A stretch of 64,000 bases of DNA from Chaetorhynchus papuensis. Lineage: Eukaryota > Chordata > Aves > Passeriformes > Rhipiduridae. The notes under the pieces are model-generated. The model was not told where the DNA came from, did not search any database, and worked only from the letters and a program-made list of their open reading frames with translations. Of this stretch, positions 23,470 through 36,013 are shown piece after piece. Both the position numbers and the translations under genes were made by a program. Location of the stretch: the NCBI GenBank assembly GCA_013396525.1, contig VWYX01000757.1, positions 132,092 to 196,091 on the forward strand. The letters run 5' to 3'. Within the stretch, counting starts at the first letter, position 1, and every line of letters begins with the position of its first letter.

Positions 23470-26400
23470 ACCTGGAAAAAGAAGAAATAGGATGAGTTTT
23501 GAAAGACATATTAAAAATTTCTGAACACTTGAAATATTTGGGATCTAGAAATTTTATAAAGTTATCTTTTTTAAGGTGTATTTTGTGCATAACTTTTATA
23601 AAGTGTTACATGAAGTGTTTCCTGTTGGATCCTGTAGCTCACAGGCAAGACCAAACGTGTCATCTGGTGATCAGATCTAACCTTTTCATAAGATATAAAA
23701 AAAATATGAAACCTTTAGTACCACGTCTAGCAGGAGAACAACGGGTAATTAGGTAGACTAGGTAAATTAAATCTTCCTAATTTAATATTAAGACAGCTGT
23801 GCATATATTTTGTGTCACTTCACATATAATTGTTTCACTTCTGGTTGGGTAGTTTTGGTCTGTGTCTTTTTTGTTTGTTTTTATTAGTAGTATTAGTATT
23901 TAAACCTCTGCATTTTTTATTTTTCTTGTTGTGACCAAATATTTTTGATTGTATTTTAATCTATACTGGCATCAATCAGGTTGGATTTAAGATGAACAGA
24001 CAAAACCACAGCATTGCTTAGCATGCTGTCAAACCTGTAAGAAACTTAACACATGCATCATTTTCCCGCATGTCTTCCACCATACTGAGAGTCTTGGAGG
24101 GATTCACTATCTCATGAACAGGACACAGAAAATCAGATGGTATCATAAGGTCAGGGGAGGAAGTGGTTTCCTCCAACCATCATTGTAATGCTGGTAAATT
24201 TATGACAAATAAAATTATTTTATTTGGATTTTAGTTGGGCCCTTTTACTTCAAATATATTATGTTAACTTGAATTTGTCTTGCCAAATATCGGGAAAAGC
24301 CACTAGCATGTGAATACTTCTGGAGCAGCTGGTGATTCAATTCACTGACAAGGTCTTGGCCTTGGCTTTGCAATCTGCAGAGGAATTTTAGAATTTGTTG
24401 AATGGAAAATTGTTTCACTCAGTATCTACAACTGGTGAAATAGTGTCACTACTAGAAACAATAATGCTTTACTTTCCTTGCAGTTATCTGAATCAAAAGT
24501 TGAAGTTTTTCAGAACCACCTGTCAAAAACTTGAGGCTGATGAAGAGCTCAGGTAAGACCTAAGAATTACAAGAACCAGAATTTAGATGTAATTCCTAAT
24601 CTGCTTCACAGTGGTAGAATAACAAATCTATAATATGCTCAACATTTAAAGCAAAGTTGAGACACACATACCTAAACAACCATTTTAACAAATGCAAACT
24701 AATCAATATAGTTAGTAAATTTTGGCATACTTTTCCTAAATAGACTCCTATGTTCATTCACCTAAATTATTCTCTATTTCATTGTGATCAGCGGGACTAG
24801 AAAATTCCTCCTACTTGGAATCTATAAACAAACCAGAAAAGCTCATTTTTGTTATCAAAAGTCACAGCTCTGACTGCATTAATAGGTCTTAGTGTCCTCA
24901 ACCTCAAGGTGAGGTACTTTCTTGTCAAGACTGGGTAGAATATCTTGTACTTCAGCAAGGAGGTAGAAGACTATGCTGAGATGTCTAGTACTGGGTTGAA
25001 TCAAAACCTTAGTCTTAAATTGCCAACCAGTTCTATTAACAAAGAAATAAACATCTCCAGAAATGTATGTCATCCTAAAATAGGTGCCCAAACTGTATGA
25101 AATAAATAAATTTCTGGAAATGAAATCACCCTATTCACCAGCTGTGAAATCTGGATCTGGATTTAGTTGCCTAAACACAGACTTGCAAGGTCATTTTGGG
25201 CCCTGTGGGGTTTATTGCTGATACCAAGGCAGGGCTCTAGGTCCCCTAGTTTTCATTGTGTCTTGGATCTGCCAGAACTGTGGAGATGACTAGGATACCC
25301 TAAGCTTTTTCAAATGGCTCAAGGACACTTTGTTTTTTCACCAACAAATCTATCCTGACACAGTTGTCTATGTAAATCTACAGGTTTCTGGAAAACTAAT
25401 TTTAAGTCAGGTGAATCCTGGTTTATACGCACAGAGCATAAATACCCCTTGGAACAGATTAGGAGAATACTTAAAGAAGGTCTTAGGGAAAAGATCAGTA
25501 CTGAAAATTGATATAAAACAAAAAAAAAATCATCATTCTGTCACTGTGTTTCAATAGAAGGATTTTTTTTAACTTCATGTTCTTCTGCAAACACACTGCG
25601 CTGTGGGCTTGCAGTCGCAGATGCTCAATAGAGATTTTCCTCAACTTCTGTGTATTTTGTGGCATCAGAATTCATGTCTTTGTCATCTGAATGTTCCAGA
25701 GCTGAAGGGAAGCACAGGCCTTTCTTGCCTCGCAAGCAGCTCCCATAAACCACACTGCATCTACCTATTATTCAGCAACTGTTGCTGTCTATCACCAAGG
25801 CCAGCTGTCTGCTCTGGTTCTATGGGGTTGGGAAATTGCTTTAGATTTCTGTTACTATCTTTGCCTGAAAAATACAACAGTCAAGAACAAAATTATCCTT
25901 GGGTGATTATAAAATGTAAATTAAAATTATTATTGCATCCTAACACATCTTTAAATTTTATGAAAGGAAGCTCTTAATTATAAAGATAGCCTGAAATGAA
26001 CTGAGTAGCAAGTGCAATATCTTCCAAATATCAGTTAATTATAATTTCATTATAATTTTTTTGTTGTTATTTTGGATGTAAACTAAATGTGTTTATGACT
26101 TGCCTCAAAAATCCCAGTTAGGCATTTTATTAGAAATTAACTTCATAATATCTTTCTAAATAAACTACTCTGAAATTTACTTTTTTTGACATTTAAAACA
26201 ATTTTTTTTAAAGTTCTTGTTTTAATTGTTCACGTTATTTTCTGTGTTGAAAGGTTGAATACTGTGGGTTGTGTTCTATATCTTTCTTTTTCCATTCAAA
26301 TCCAAAAGGAATAAGCTGTTTTCTTTTCCAATACTCTTTCTTTAAAGAGAGAACAAGGACTAGCCTTCACCATGTATTGCAGGCAGCAAGACTCTTAGCC

Positions 26401-28984
26401 CTGTGCTGCTCCAGTAGTTCAGCGTGCTTCTGGCTGTGTCCCCTAGGATAGCAGAACTGTGGATGAACCAGAAAAACTTCACCACGCATTAGGAAAATAA
26501 ATGCACTTGTATGTCTTTATCAACATCAAATAAGGGTGCATTTGCCATCACAGCCAAGATTTTAATGCCCTGAAGAGAGCGTTGTTCCTAAAAATAAATG
26601 TAACTTTATATCAACGCAATTCAAGTTTCTCAACTTGAATGTTTAGCCCAGGGCTTGCAGAGGATAAAAGTCTTATGCGACCACATTGCTCTGTGCTTGG
26701 AAAATAAAATTCAAGCATTGTTTTAGGTATGTGCATTGTTGACCTTTTCCAAAATTCTGACTGTTAATTTCCTATTTCAAGGTATAAAGTAGAAAATACT
26801 TCAAGTTGTAGAATTTTTAACTCTCTACTGATCTGTATTTAAAAGGCAATTAAACTTCATGCCAGCCATATAAAATAATACATGATTCTTTACAATTTTC
26901 ATGAACGGAAAATCTCATAAACTTCCCTAATGAAATTGTTGCTGGAGAGATGAGGCACATGTGACCTATGGTTGATCCAAATGGTGTGCCAAATTGATAA
27001 GGAACCCCTTCTCAAAGGGAGCAGCTGCCAGAATATGCAATCAGAAGATCATTTCATCCTCCAGGGAGTTTTTTATTTAGCTCAGCTAATTTTCTTCACC
27101 TCTATGACAAGGAGTCTCATCTTCAGAATAAACATTGTCTCAAAATTTGGATGATACGTTTACTTTTGGCTATCACATAGATTATACGAAAGTTTACATA
27201 AAGGGCTTTGACATAACTGCTACATTTGAGACTACAAAAGTTGAGTGCCATGAGTCCTACCTGAAGTGATGGACTACTGAACTCCGAGCTAACCATTCTC
27301 AAAATTTGAATTCTGCCTCTTTCATCATATATATACGTGAAATTATATGTACAAGGTCTGGGTGTATCCTTATTCTCCCCTTGCTCTGAGACACCCTAAA
27401 GCCTTCTGGTGCCAATATATCTAAGTTTGGGATAGATTGACTAATAATTTGACTGTAAATTTTCACTGGCTCAGAAAACTGGCTATGCAATCTTCTAAAC
27501 AGATATAATTAGACACTTACATGTAAAACACAGTGTCCTTAAAATTATTATTTTTATGTTTTTCAATTTAAACCAAAATGGTACAACAGATCGTGCATGG
27601 AACAAACAAAATCTTTGGAAACAAGTACAAATTCATTTTAAAAGTAATCCAATTATGGCAGAATCTGTCATTCTGTAAAATCTCCTCCTACAAAATAAAG
27701 AAAAAAATCAACAAAGAAAAACCTCAAGCCTCCCCAATAAAAAAAAAGTGACAAGTCTACTTGTTAGGTTTTGTTTTATTTACCTTGCCATGTCTCATAT
27801 TCAATATTTTTTTATTAAACTTGAAAAAAGTAGCGATGCCTATTAAAAGTTTTAGCTAAGTTTTTTTCTAACACTTTAAAATAATGCATCCAAGTGTTGG
27901 AGAACAGATACTGAGCTGGTATTAGTGGCAACAGTTACACTAATATAGAGTTTACAGCGTTAAGGATCTGATCTAAATCCTAGAAAATTCTAGAAAGTCA
28001 AGTCCAGAAACTTTTACAAAGCCAAAGTAAACATAACATGGATTTGATAAGTGAATGTTATAAATATAAGCGTTATTCTTCTTTTACTGTATTAGCAAAG
28101 TTAAATGATTAAATTTGTATTTAATACTCCTTTTTTTATTGTGTATCTATTCAGGCGTATTTTTGCTGTACAACCCGAATCCAGAATAGCTGAAGCTATG
28201 ATTTCTTCAAATCTCAGACTTTATATCATTAAGCCTGCTCAGCACTTTGATGCAAGGCCTCCAGGGAAGGCTCATGAGCTGCAGAGCATGCTATTAATGG
28301 CTTTGTGAGCTATGATCTTCCCACTAAGAAAAGTGTTGGACAAAGTGCTAATTATTCTATGGAGATATGATGATGGTTCTCTTTCAAAGAATATGGATGA
28401 CTCTGGACCTGGGTTTTGAAGGATTATTAACATTTGTGTCTTTATCAAATTCTGGGTGGTTGGTTGTGGGGTTTTTCTTGTTTAATTTTTAAGGGTTTCA
28501 GTGTACAAACTTTCTCCTAAATCATTACAGTATACAGCTGTTATATAATTACATCACAGAGGGACTGTATGTATGGAATTGGATATGCTCCTGTTATTCT
28601 CATTTAAAGATATTAGGCTATTTCAAAAGATGCATAAAGATGGAATTGGCCCATTTTATTTTAAACACAGAAAAAAAAAGATAAAACAGGCAAGGATTCA
28701 AATCTCAGAAAAATTTTCCCCACTAGTAACTCTTCACTTTTTATCTTAGATTCCACACAATATGTTTATTATTTTCTGTTGTTTTGTATTTAAACTTCCT
28801 CCATAATATTTGGGGGTTTTTTCTATTCTCAGAATATTTTTCTTTTACTTCTCACTTGGTATTTAGATTTTGTACTGTATTCTTGCTGACGTCTGCTTTA
28901 TTCTCATGTCCAATTTGATTTTGTACTTTTTATCCATATATTATATAATAATGCTCTGATACAAAGTATTAACTCATGAATCAT
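23470..28984. other. AT-rich region; one candidate exon, otherwise no gene seen
   Basis: About 5.5 kb. Apart from the candidate exon at 24484-24552 I see no supported coding sequence. The plus-strand frame 25603-25977 (124 codons) lies in a slightly GC-richer patch and shows no motif. A frame at 28105-28308 looks no better than chance. Confidence 0.45.
24484..24552 (+). other. Candidate internal coding exon (unassigned gene)
   Basis: A 69-nt interval is bounded by TTTACTTTCCTTGCAG on the left and AG/GTAAGACC on the right, a full-consensus donor. Two frames contain stops. The third (1 nt carried in, 2 nt carried out) is open and reads YLNQKLKFFRTTCQKL then EADEEL, a plausible amphipathic, coiled-coil-like peptide. 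I do not recognise the protein. A consensus donor is expected about once by chance in 64 kb per strand, so this is a hypothesis, not a gene call. Confidence 0.25.
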
Positions 28985-29106
28985 TGTTCAAGATAGGGTT
29001 GTAAGTGACCCTGAACAACCCGTCCTAGTGGGTGGCATCCCTGCCCTCGGTGGTGTGTGTGTGTTTGTGTGTTCAACTAGATGATCTTTCAGTTCCTGTG
29101 GTGTTC
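28985..29106 (+). repeat. CR1 LINE 3' part, interrupted
   Basis: GTGACCCTGAACAACCCGTC, TGGGTGGCATCCCTGCCC and CAACTAGATGATCTTTCAG follow the CR1 3' consensus up to just before its terminal CCCTTCCAACCC block. A (GT)n patch at 29054-29072 replaces the usual GGCAGGGGGTTGG. The missing end appears beyond the LTR, at 29560-29632. Confidence 0.85.
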
Positions 29107-29550
29107 AACCCTTAAGAAAAAGGGAGCACCCAAGATTGATACATGCCAAAGGAAAAACAGAAGTCAGAGTCCACAAAAGCTTACAGTTTTATTAGAAAAT
29201 TATACACTTGGCATGGAAATTGGTATAAATTGGTCCCCTATCTTTTAGTATAAATTGGTCCCCTATCTTCTGGTCTAAACACACGGTGGTGCATTTTGAG
29301 AAAGGGAGGGGGGGAAGAGAAGAGAGAGAGGAAGAGAATAGAGAGGAGAAAAAGAAGAAAGGAAGATCACCAGTCCTGGCTCCAACATCAATCCAGTTGA
29401 TTTGGTGTCCAGGGTCTTGGGGGTGGGCAGGCACCTGGGTTTTTTGGGGGCACTTGTTTATAGATAAGTTTTCTTCACTCTGGAGATAAGTATCTTGCTT
29501 CCTATGCAAATTAGTTATCATGCACATCCCATTCTTCTAGACCTTTCTGG
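29107..29550 (-). mobile_element. Solo retroviral LTR (avian ERV family, not named)
   Basis: On the minus strand this segment starts near TGTGCATGATAACTAATTTG, carries AATAAA (plus-strand TTTATT at 29188-29193) and ends near CTTAAGGGTTGAACA, giving TG...CA ends. A purine-rich tract (29290-29368) and a 25-bp tandem duplication (TATAAATTGGTCCCCTATCT, two copies, 29224-29273) lie inside. The 111-codon minus frame at 29192-29527 is only a read-through of the LTR. No gag, pol or env is next to it. Boundaries are approximate and I found no clear target-site duplication. Confidence 0.65.
29290..29368 (+). repeat. Polypurine tract
   Basis: Almost uninterrupted A/G over about 75 bases (GAGAAAGGGAGGGGGGGAAG, then GAGAGAGAGGAAG-type repeats). 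Such tracts can form triplex DNA. Here it sits inside the LTR. Confidence 0.85.
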
Positions 29551-29559
29551 AAAATCCTA

Positions 29560-29632
29560 TCTTCTAGGCTGCTACAGATCCTTTCCAACCCAACGGTTCT
29601 TCCAACTTCTAAAAATTCTATAATTCCATGAC
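29560..29632 (+). repeat. CR1 LINE terminal 3' end (detached)
   Basis: GATCCTTTCCAACCCAACGG followed by AATTCTATAATTCCATGAC is the terminal CR1 block with degenerate ATTCTATG units. It plausibly completes the CR1 copy that stops at 29106, which would put the LTR inside a single CR1 element. Confidence 0.7.
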
Positions 29633-32600
29633 ATTAGGCTATTATGAAAAACAATTTTCTCACATGTGTAGACAAAGCACCTTTAGTCAAGATGCAAAAC
29701 CTTTTGACTCATAGTAATTTTAGAAGTATTAGGGTATCTTTCTCTTAGTTATAATATGCATATGCATAGGAGTCTATGCATACTTGACATTGAAGTCTTT
29801 CTATGAGTCCACCAAGGTACTTACATACTAGTCACCATGGAAAGGATACTAGAATATTAAATTCTGTGTTACTGGTGGAAAAAAACCTGTGTGGGATGGG
29901 ACTTAATGACTATAGATAACAATTACAAGGAGATGCATACATACACACACACACATATATTTTATATATATAAAATATGTGTGTGTAAAGATAGATGTAG
30001 ATATGAAGAGTACTTGTCTCAAAGTCAATTGTTCCATGGTCTTCCTACTGTAGACAATGAAAATAAATCTTGATTAAGGGCTGTAGCTCACAGCCACAGG
30101 GCCAGTCTGCAGACAGAGTAAAAAATGAGTACATATCTACATGTCCAATCTAACGGTGAATTTATAAACTGCAGCACAACCACACCTATCCCTAGGCCTA
30201 GAAAATCTTTGTGCTACTACTCAAAGAAAAACAGCTCTTTCATACAAAGTAATAAAAAGAGATGGTATTTCAATACAAGATGAAAAATAAACAACAATAA
30301 AAAACATAAGCATTTTGAGAATTTGTAACTTATTTCATGATGTGTGTAAGTAAATGTTTTTCTTTAACAAGTAAAAAAACCTAAGAAATAAAAGCACCTG
30401 AAATACCACTTGTAAATTTGATGTCATTTATTTCAAATTGTCTGTCAAATCTTTAGCAAAATAATTTCTTTGCAGAAGTGCCAAAGGTACATATGCCCCA
30501 GGTACAAGAAACAGAGATAAAAATAAAAATAAAATTAATTCAAGCATTTAAAAATTAAGACATGTGTTTATGTTTCTGAGGATATAAAGCTCTGTCAGTG
30601 ACACACCTTGTCAGCTTATTCCTGTTTGTCAATCAGTGTAAAATACATCTGCTTCTTTTTCCTTCCATTATTCATCTTTTTTTGACAGGTTGCATTGCAA
30701 GGAGGGTGGTATAGGTGTCTTGTCACTTCACTGAAGCTCTAAATAATATGGTGTTTGCAAGTAAAAAAGATAATTGCCAACATTATTATTTGGATATGCA
30801 CCACGTTAAATATAGGTCAAGAGTGCAGACAGCTAGGAACAGCATGAGAAGAATCATTTGTGTTACACTCATAAGCAAGCTTCCTAAGTACTGTAGCTGA
30901 GGTAAATTAAAATATTTTTGGTTGATTAAAGTAATAAACCACTTTATTTTGGGGTTGGTTTGTTTGTTTGTTAGTTTGCTTTCATCAGATCTCAAGATAA
31001 AAAAAAAAAAAAAAAGTGTCTTGGTAAAAAGGGTGTTTTAAGCCTAAAAATCAGAATTGTGGGCATTGCTGCCCACTGGACAAGTATATTTATGACCTTT
31101 ACTAGGTGTACACTACTGAGAAATAACAAAGACAGAATGCAGGTTACATAGATATTGACCTGATTTTTATGGTTTTAATATATATTTATATACACATATA
31201 AGGACCAGAACAAATATTTCTGCAATTATGTCCTTATGTTATTCAAGAACCTGCACCAATTCAAGAAATACCTTGTATCAAAACATCAAGAAACAGCTAG
31301 TACAAATGTAACCTCACGTATGATGGTGGCTGCTATGTTAGTTTTATTACTGATTTAAGCCTGTAATTTGAAATTAAGTGTTTATGTAACAATGGCAATG
31401 TTCTTTATGGTTTGGGTTTTGGTGTAGTTTTTTTGGTTTGTTTAATTTTCCATTCAGTACCTTTTCAGTTTATAGCAAACTGTCAGCATCTGCAGTACAG
31501 GAGATGGATGTCATCTGGAGTAACTGAAAAATTGTAGGAATGAGAGTACTCCAGTAGGAGAAACATGCATTGTGCAAAAAGTACTGATACAAGAGGCTCT
31601 AACTAAAATAATCTAGAGAAAGAAATGCTACCTACAAAAACTGCTACTATCTAGTTTAATTATTTAGGAAGTTTGTTTTCTAGCATGTTCAGTGTTGTTT
31701 TTGTTCAGTAGTCCAGCTTTAAAGAAAGAAAGAAATAATAATTTATAACCACACCTTTTGAAATCCCTTTTCATCTGTTTTCCTCTTCCTCAGACGATAT
31801 TCAGACTGATTGCATTTATTGTATTCATATTATATTGCAATTTTTAAAAAATCTAGTAGCTATACAGATCTCTTTTCAGATGTTTTTGTAATTTGAATAA
31901 AATCTGAGCTCCTTACCAGCACTGTAATAAAGTTCATACTTTGTTGCTCTTTGTCATGTATGCACCATCTTATTTTTCAAATATCTATAACACTCAGTTA
32001 TTTTCTCAAGACCCTTTTCACTTCTATTGTTTCTTGACAATGTTTTCATGCTTTCTAAGAAAGCCTGAATACTAATGTAAATAGCAAACAATTTTTATAA
32101 GGGAAAGAGTAAGATTGTGGCTACCAATGACCTCTCAAATACACTATTCCTATGCAGGTTTTAAAATTCCAGAAATCAAACAGTTTGATCATTCAACAAT
32201 ATTTGCAGCTTCAGTTACACCTTTAAACATTATTTATTTTAAATATGTTCTGGAAGGCATCTGAGAGTTTCCGTATGATTAAGACATTATTCTTTCTCTG
32301 GTTTATTAAACGAAATACTCTAGATAGCTGATGTTATTGAAAATAATGCTTGCAATGGGAACTGCATTAAAAATCTTAGGATTTTGTTCTGTTCCTGAAG
32401 ATTTTGCTATATCTGTCATTAAGCTATTTTGAATCAATAACTAAAAGCAGAAAAATCCCGAGATCGCAGGTTCTTCCTTATCAGGATGCAAATTGCCAGT
32501 GATTCATTACACAGCTGGAGTAAGCCTTCAAGGAGGAACTATGCGTACCCAGAACTCTAAGTACCTGGAAAGAATTAGAGATATTTCAGAAGTATAAAAT

Positions 32601-33589
32601 GCAAATGATATTGATTTGTTGCAAAAAAAAAAAAAAATTATAAAAATCCCCCAACAACCAAATCCCAACCCCTGCAAACCACCATCAGTCAAGGACCAGA
32701 AATGAATGGGTTAGTTCATGAGAAGTTCTGAAATTCCACAGCTCAGTGCTTGTTGATCCCCCTCTTTGTGGCAAAGTATGATGAAACAGGCAGCCTTAGA
32801 CTTTTTAGATTCAGTGCATGCCTTCCGCTTTGATTGCCTCTTAGAAACAAATGCAAACTCACAGCAACTTGAAGACTAGCACTCAGGATCTGGAGTCAGA
32901 ATAGCCAAGGATTAATGTATGGTGGAGGTTTCTAGAATGTTCAAACATTTTCTTCATCTGATAAAAGTAGATTAATTAAAACATTTTATTTGTAAGGAAG
33001 ATGTAGAAAATATGCAGCCATTTGACCCTTTCAGATGTAGTTATAGAGCTCAGGTTTGTTCGCAGGTCTCTCCATTAAAGTGTCACTTCAAAATCATTCA
33101 ACCAAGGCCCAGCTGTGAAAATCTAATCAGGATGCATGGACTAAATTCACCAACACCCACTCTGTACTTCACAAAATCGTGTATGGATTGAAGGAGAATG
33201 TGAAAAATCTGTCCTGAGAACTGCAACACACATCACTGTTGCCCTAATTACCTATACACTTTCCTGTATAACTTTCAGGTATCATTCTTATTTATATCAC
33301 AGGGAATGTAATCTTGCTGGAGACCATGTTCCTTATTAAGATTAAAATTCTTTATATTTGCATGTCTAAGTTTCCAGTATTGCAATTATCTTCTCAAGGG
33401 CAAAATTAAATATTAATTTCAAATTAGTGTTTCAAAGAAATTCTATAAAAATTCAATTATGAGATCCTTATAATGTTAAGTACAATTGTATTCTTCAAAA
33501 GCAGTGTTTATTGAGAATTGCCTTTATTTGACCAAACAGTGTTCCTGAATATTGAGAAAGGGTTTCAACCAGTACCTAATGTTTCACTT
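29633..33589. other. AT-rich region with simple repeats, no gene seen
   Basis: Contains the inverted repeat at 29940-29986, a (TTTG)n patch near 30960-30972, an A-run near 30998-31015 and another near 32622-32637. No supported coding sequence or RNA gene. Confidence 0.5.
29940..29986. repeat. Near-perfect AT/CA inverted repeat
   Basis: ACACACACACACATATATTT then TATATATATAAAATATGTGTGTGT. The left (CA)n-TATTTTATA arm pairs with the right TATAAAATA-(TG)n arm around a TATA centre, allowing a hairpin or cruciform of about 20 bp. It likely arose from microsatellite expansion. Confidence 0.75.
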
Positions 33590-33990
33590 CTACTATTCCT
33601 TCTTCCTCACACTCTTCTTCAACACCAGCATTTGGTCCCTCCCAAAGCATCTAGACCTTTGTGAACTTCTCCAGTGTGGGCCCTTTCCTTGGGGAAGAAT
33701 CCTTCAGGAACAGACTAATCCAGCGTGGGTTCCTGCATGGGCCATATTTCCTTCCAGAAAATGTACTTCTGCATGTGGTGCAGATTTTGCCAGGACACTG
33801 CTCCAGTGTGGGCTCTCTGTGGATTGCAGCCTTTTTTGAGGCACAGCTACTTACTCTGCTGTGGTGTCTTGCATGAGCTGCAGGGGAAAAATTCCCTCTG
33901 ATATGGTCCTCAATGGGCTGCAGAGAGACTGCTTCACCGTGCTCCTCTCCATGGGCTCTAGGGGAATCTCTGTTCAGGTGTGTGGGGGAG
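33590..33990 (-). mobile_element. Large avian ERV LTR, first part (interrupted by a younger LTR)
   Basis: Degenerate tandem units built on CTCCAGTGTGGGCCCTTTCC, AATCCAGCGTGGGTTCCTGC and GCTCCAGTGTGGGCTCTCTG, with CCTTCAGGAACAGACTAATC between them, match the body of a long LTR family that I recognise as common in birds (minus-strand start TGTATT). The U5-side end is missing on the left. The same element resumes after 34469. Confidence 0.75.
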
Positions 33991-34469
33991 TGACACTTTC
34001 CGTGCCGTAATTATGTCTGTGCCTTAATTATATCACCACCCCAGATGGGGGAGAGAGAGAGACAAACGGGACTTCCAGGCTCTGCTTCCAGATAGTTGTT
34101 TATTAGGTCTTTATCAGAGAAATAGAGCCACTAGCATGATTCAGACACAGCACAGAGCAGAGAATGCAGGAAAGCCAAACTTATCAAGAGTACACAGCCT
34201 TCTTAAAGGTAAATCATCCAATTAAAACTTGAAATGAAAGATATTTTTACTTTTCCACCAATATTCAGTAAGTCACTCTGTCACGTAGACAGGAACTGCG
34301 GAACTCTTTATCCAATCCTCTTAAACTAACTTTACTGCTAAATATGGAGTAGTCGAAGAAGAAAGAAGAAGGTCTAAAAACAACAACTATCCTCCATTTT
34401 GGAATTTCTACCTTTTATCTATTTACTGTATTAACAAACCCAAAACCTCTAAATTTTCACCCTGTGACA
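33991..34469 (-). mobile_element. Solo retroviral LTR nested in an older LTR
   Basis: On the minus strand it begins TGTCACAGGGTGAAAATTTA and ends GCACGGAAAGTGTCA, so it has the canonical TG...CA ends and an imperfect terminal inverted repeat (TGTCAC/GTGTCA). It contains CTAATAAACAAC (AATAAA signal, plus-strand TTTATT 34099-34104), followed by a C/T-rich stretch, as expected of an R/U5 region. Length is about 479 bp. No viral coding region is adjacent, so it is a solo LTR left by recombination. The flanking bases (GGGAG and ATCTT) do not form a matching target-site duplication. Confidence 0.88.
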
Positions 34470-34495
34470 ATCTTACATAATGTTATATCACTTAG

Positions 34496-34910
34496 TTCAA
34501 ACCAGCGTAGATTCAAATTCTTCCCAGAGGCTGGCAATTTTCTCCATGGATGAAGGTCAAAAACAGTTGTCTGGCGGGGGGGGGTGTCAAAATCCTTCAA
34601 AACAGGCAGGAGATATTCTCTGCACTCTGGGCTCCAACAGGGGAGGAAGTCCTCTCCTTCTCTGATCTCAGTCTCTGCAGGAATGTTTTCCTGACATTTT
34701 CTCACTCATCTCTCACAGCTGCTGCATACTGTTTTTTACTGTCTTTTAATTATATTATTACAGAGGCACCACCAGCATCACTGATGGTTTCCGCTTTGGG
34801 CAACAGTGGGGATTGGTTGGAACTGGTTTTGTCTGACATGGAGTCAGTCCCTGACCTCTTCTCACAGAGGTCACCTCTGCATAGGCCCCTTGTTACATAA
34901 ACAAAATACA
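34496..34910 (-). mobile_element. Large avian ERV LTR, U3-side remainder
   Basis: Continues the family seen at 33590-33990. TCTGATCTCAGTCTCTGCAG, TTTTCTCACTCATCTCTCAC, GACATGGAGTCAGTCCCTGA and CTCTTCTCACAGAGGTCACC follow in order, and the end AAACAAAATACA reads TGTATTTTGTTT on the minus strand, the LTR start. A G-run occurs at about 34576-34585. The block 34470-34560 matches poorly, which suggests rearrangement at the nested insertion. Confidence 0.75.
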
Positions 34911-36013
34911 ATATTTTTAAGGGTTATAAAAAGTGTTATTAAAGGTGATAGCCAATATCATTAGAATTTTTTGCTAAGTAGAGGCTTAAGCATAGTTTAT
35001 TTTTACTTTTTACTACTTACTCCTTCTTTCCATGAGAACATATGTCTTTCCCGTAATTAGTTACTAGCAAATAAGCTGTTCTGTGACACACCATAGCAGC
35101 CACCTGAAGTGTGGCTGCTATTATCATAATTTCAAGTTAATTGCATATGGTAGACACATAGTATATCCTAACTCCTTTGTCATCTCTCATAAATAGTAGT
35201 CTTTGCATCAACCAGGTATTTTCTCATGCCATATAGCTAATTATGACCCTAAAGTCTTAAACACAATGAATTTTTGTTGGTAGAAAGAAAATGAATGTTC
35301 GTATGAAGTATCAGTTTCAGTTGTTATTACCAAATTTATAACCTTTTTTCGTCTGAAAGGAACACCTGTCATGAGTGCAAAAATATGTCCAGATCCAAAA
35401 TATCTTTTTTTAAAAAAAGAAATTAATGCAATTTAACTTAGTAAAGTGCTCTGTGACTCACAATAGATTTTACTGTATTAAAACTTTCTGGTCAGGTATC
35501 ATTTTGCCTCTAAAACAAGATTTAAAATAAATTAATTTGGCAGGTTAATAAAGATTATATTCAAGAAACAGAAAATAGTGCTATCATGCATGCAAAAACC
35601 TGTTTTTGAACAAATACCCAAAGACAGGCAGTACTGACAGTTACAGGCATACAGAAAGAGAAGTTAGTCATCATAAGTAATAACCAAAAGAATTAATATC
35701 AAGTTATTGTTTTGATAACAAGAGATATCTTCTAAATGTTTAGAGTTTCAGTTGGTGCTACAAAACTTTCTTCAAAATTACGATTGTTGAAATATTTTTA
35801 AATATAGCTTGAAATTAATGGTGTCAGGATTCATAAGTTAAAAGACTGTAGAAAAGCACAAAAGTACAAAATTTTGAAAACAGAATAGATGAATGTGTTC
35901 CATTTGCCACATGGTATGCTTATTTCATAATCTTTTAATCCTCAAATTAGCTTCTGCATATGTGCGATTAGGTCCAAATTTGAGAAAACCCTGTCACAGA
36001 CTCAGTAGTGAAG
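34911..36013. other. AT-rich non-coding DNA
   Basis: No gene, RNA gene or repeat family recognised. Confidence 0.55.

Noticed and set aside
29192..29527. 111-codon minus-strand frame
   Set aside because: Covers an LTR including its polypurine tract. The Ser/Phe/Leu-rich middle is a composition artefact.
33552..33839. 95-codon plus-strand frame
   Set aside because: Reads across the tandem units of an LTR on the opposite strand.
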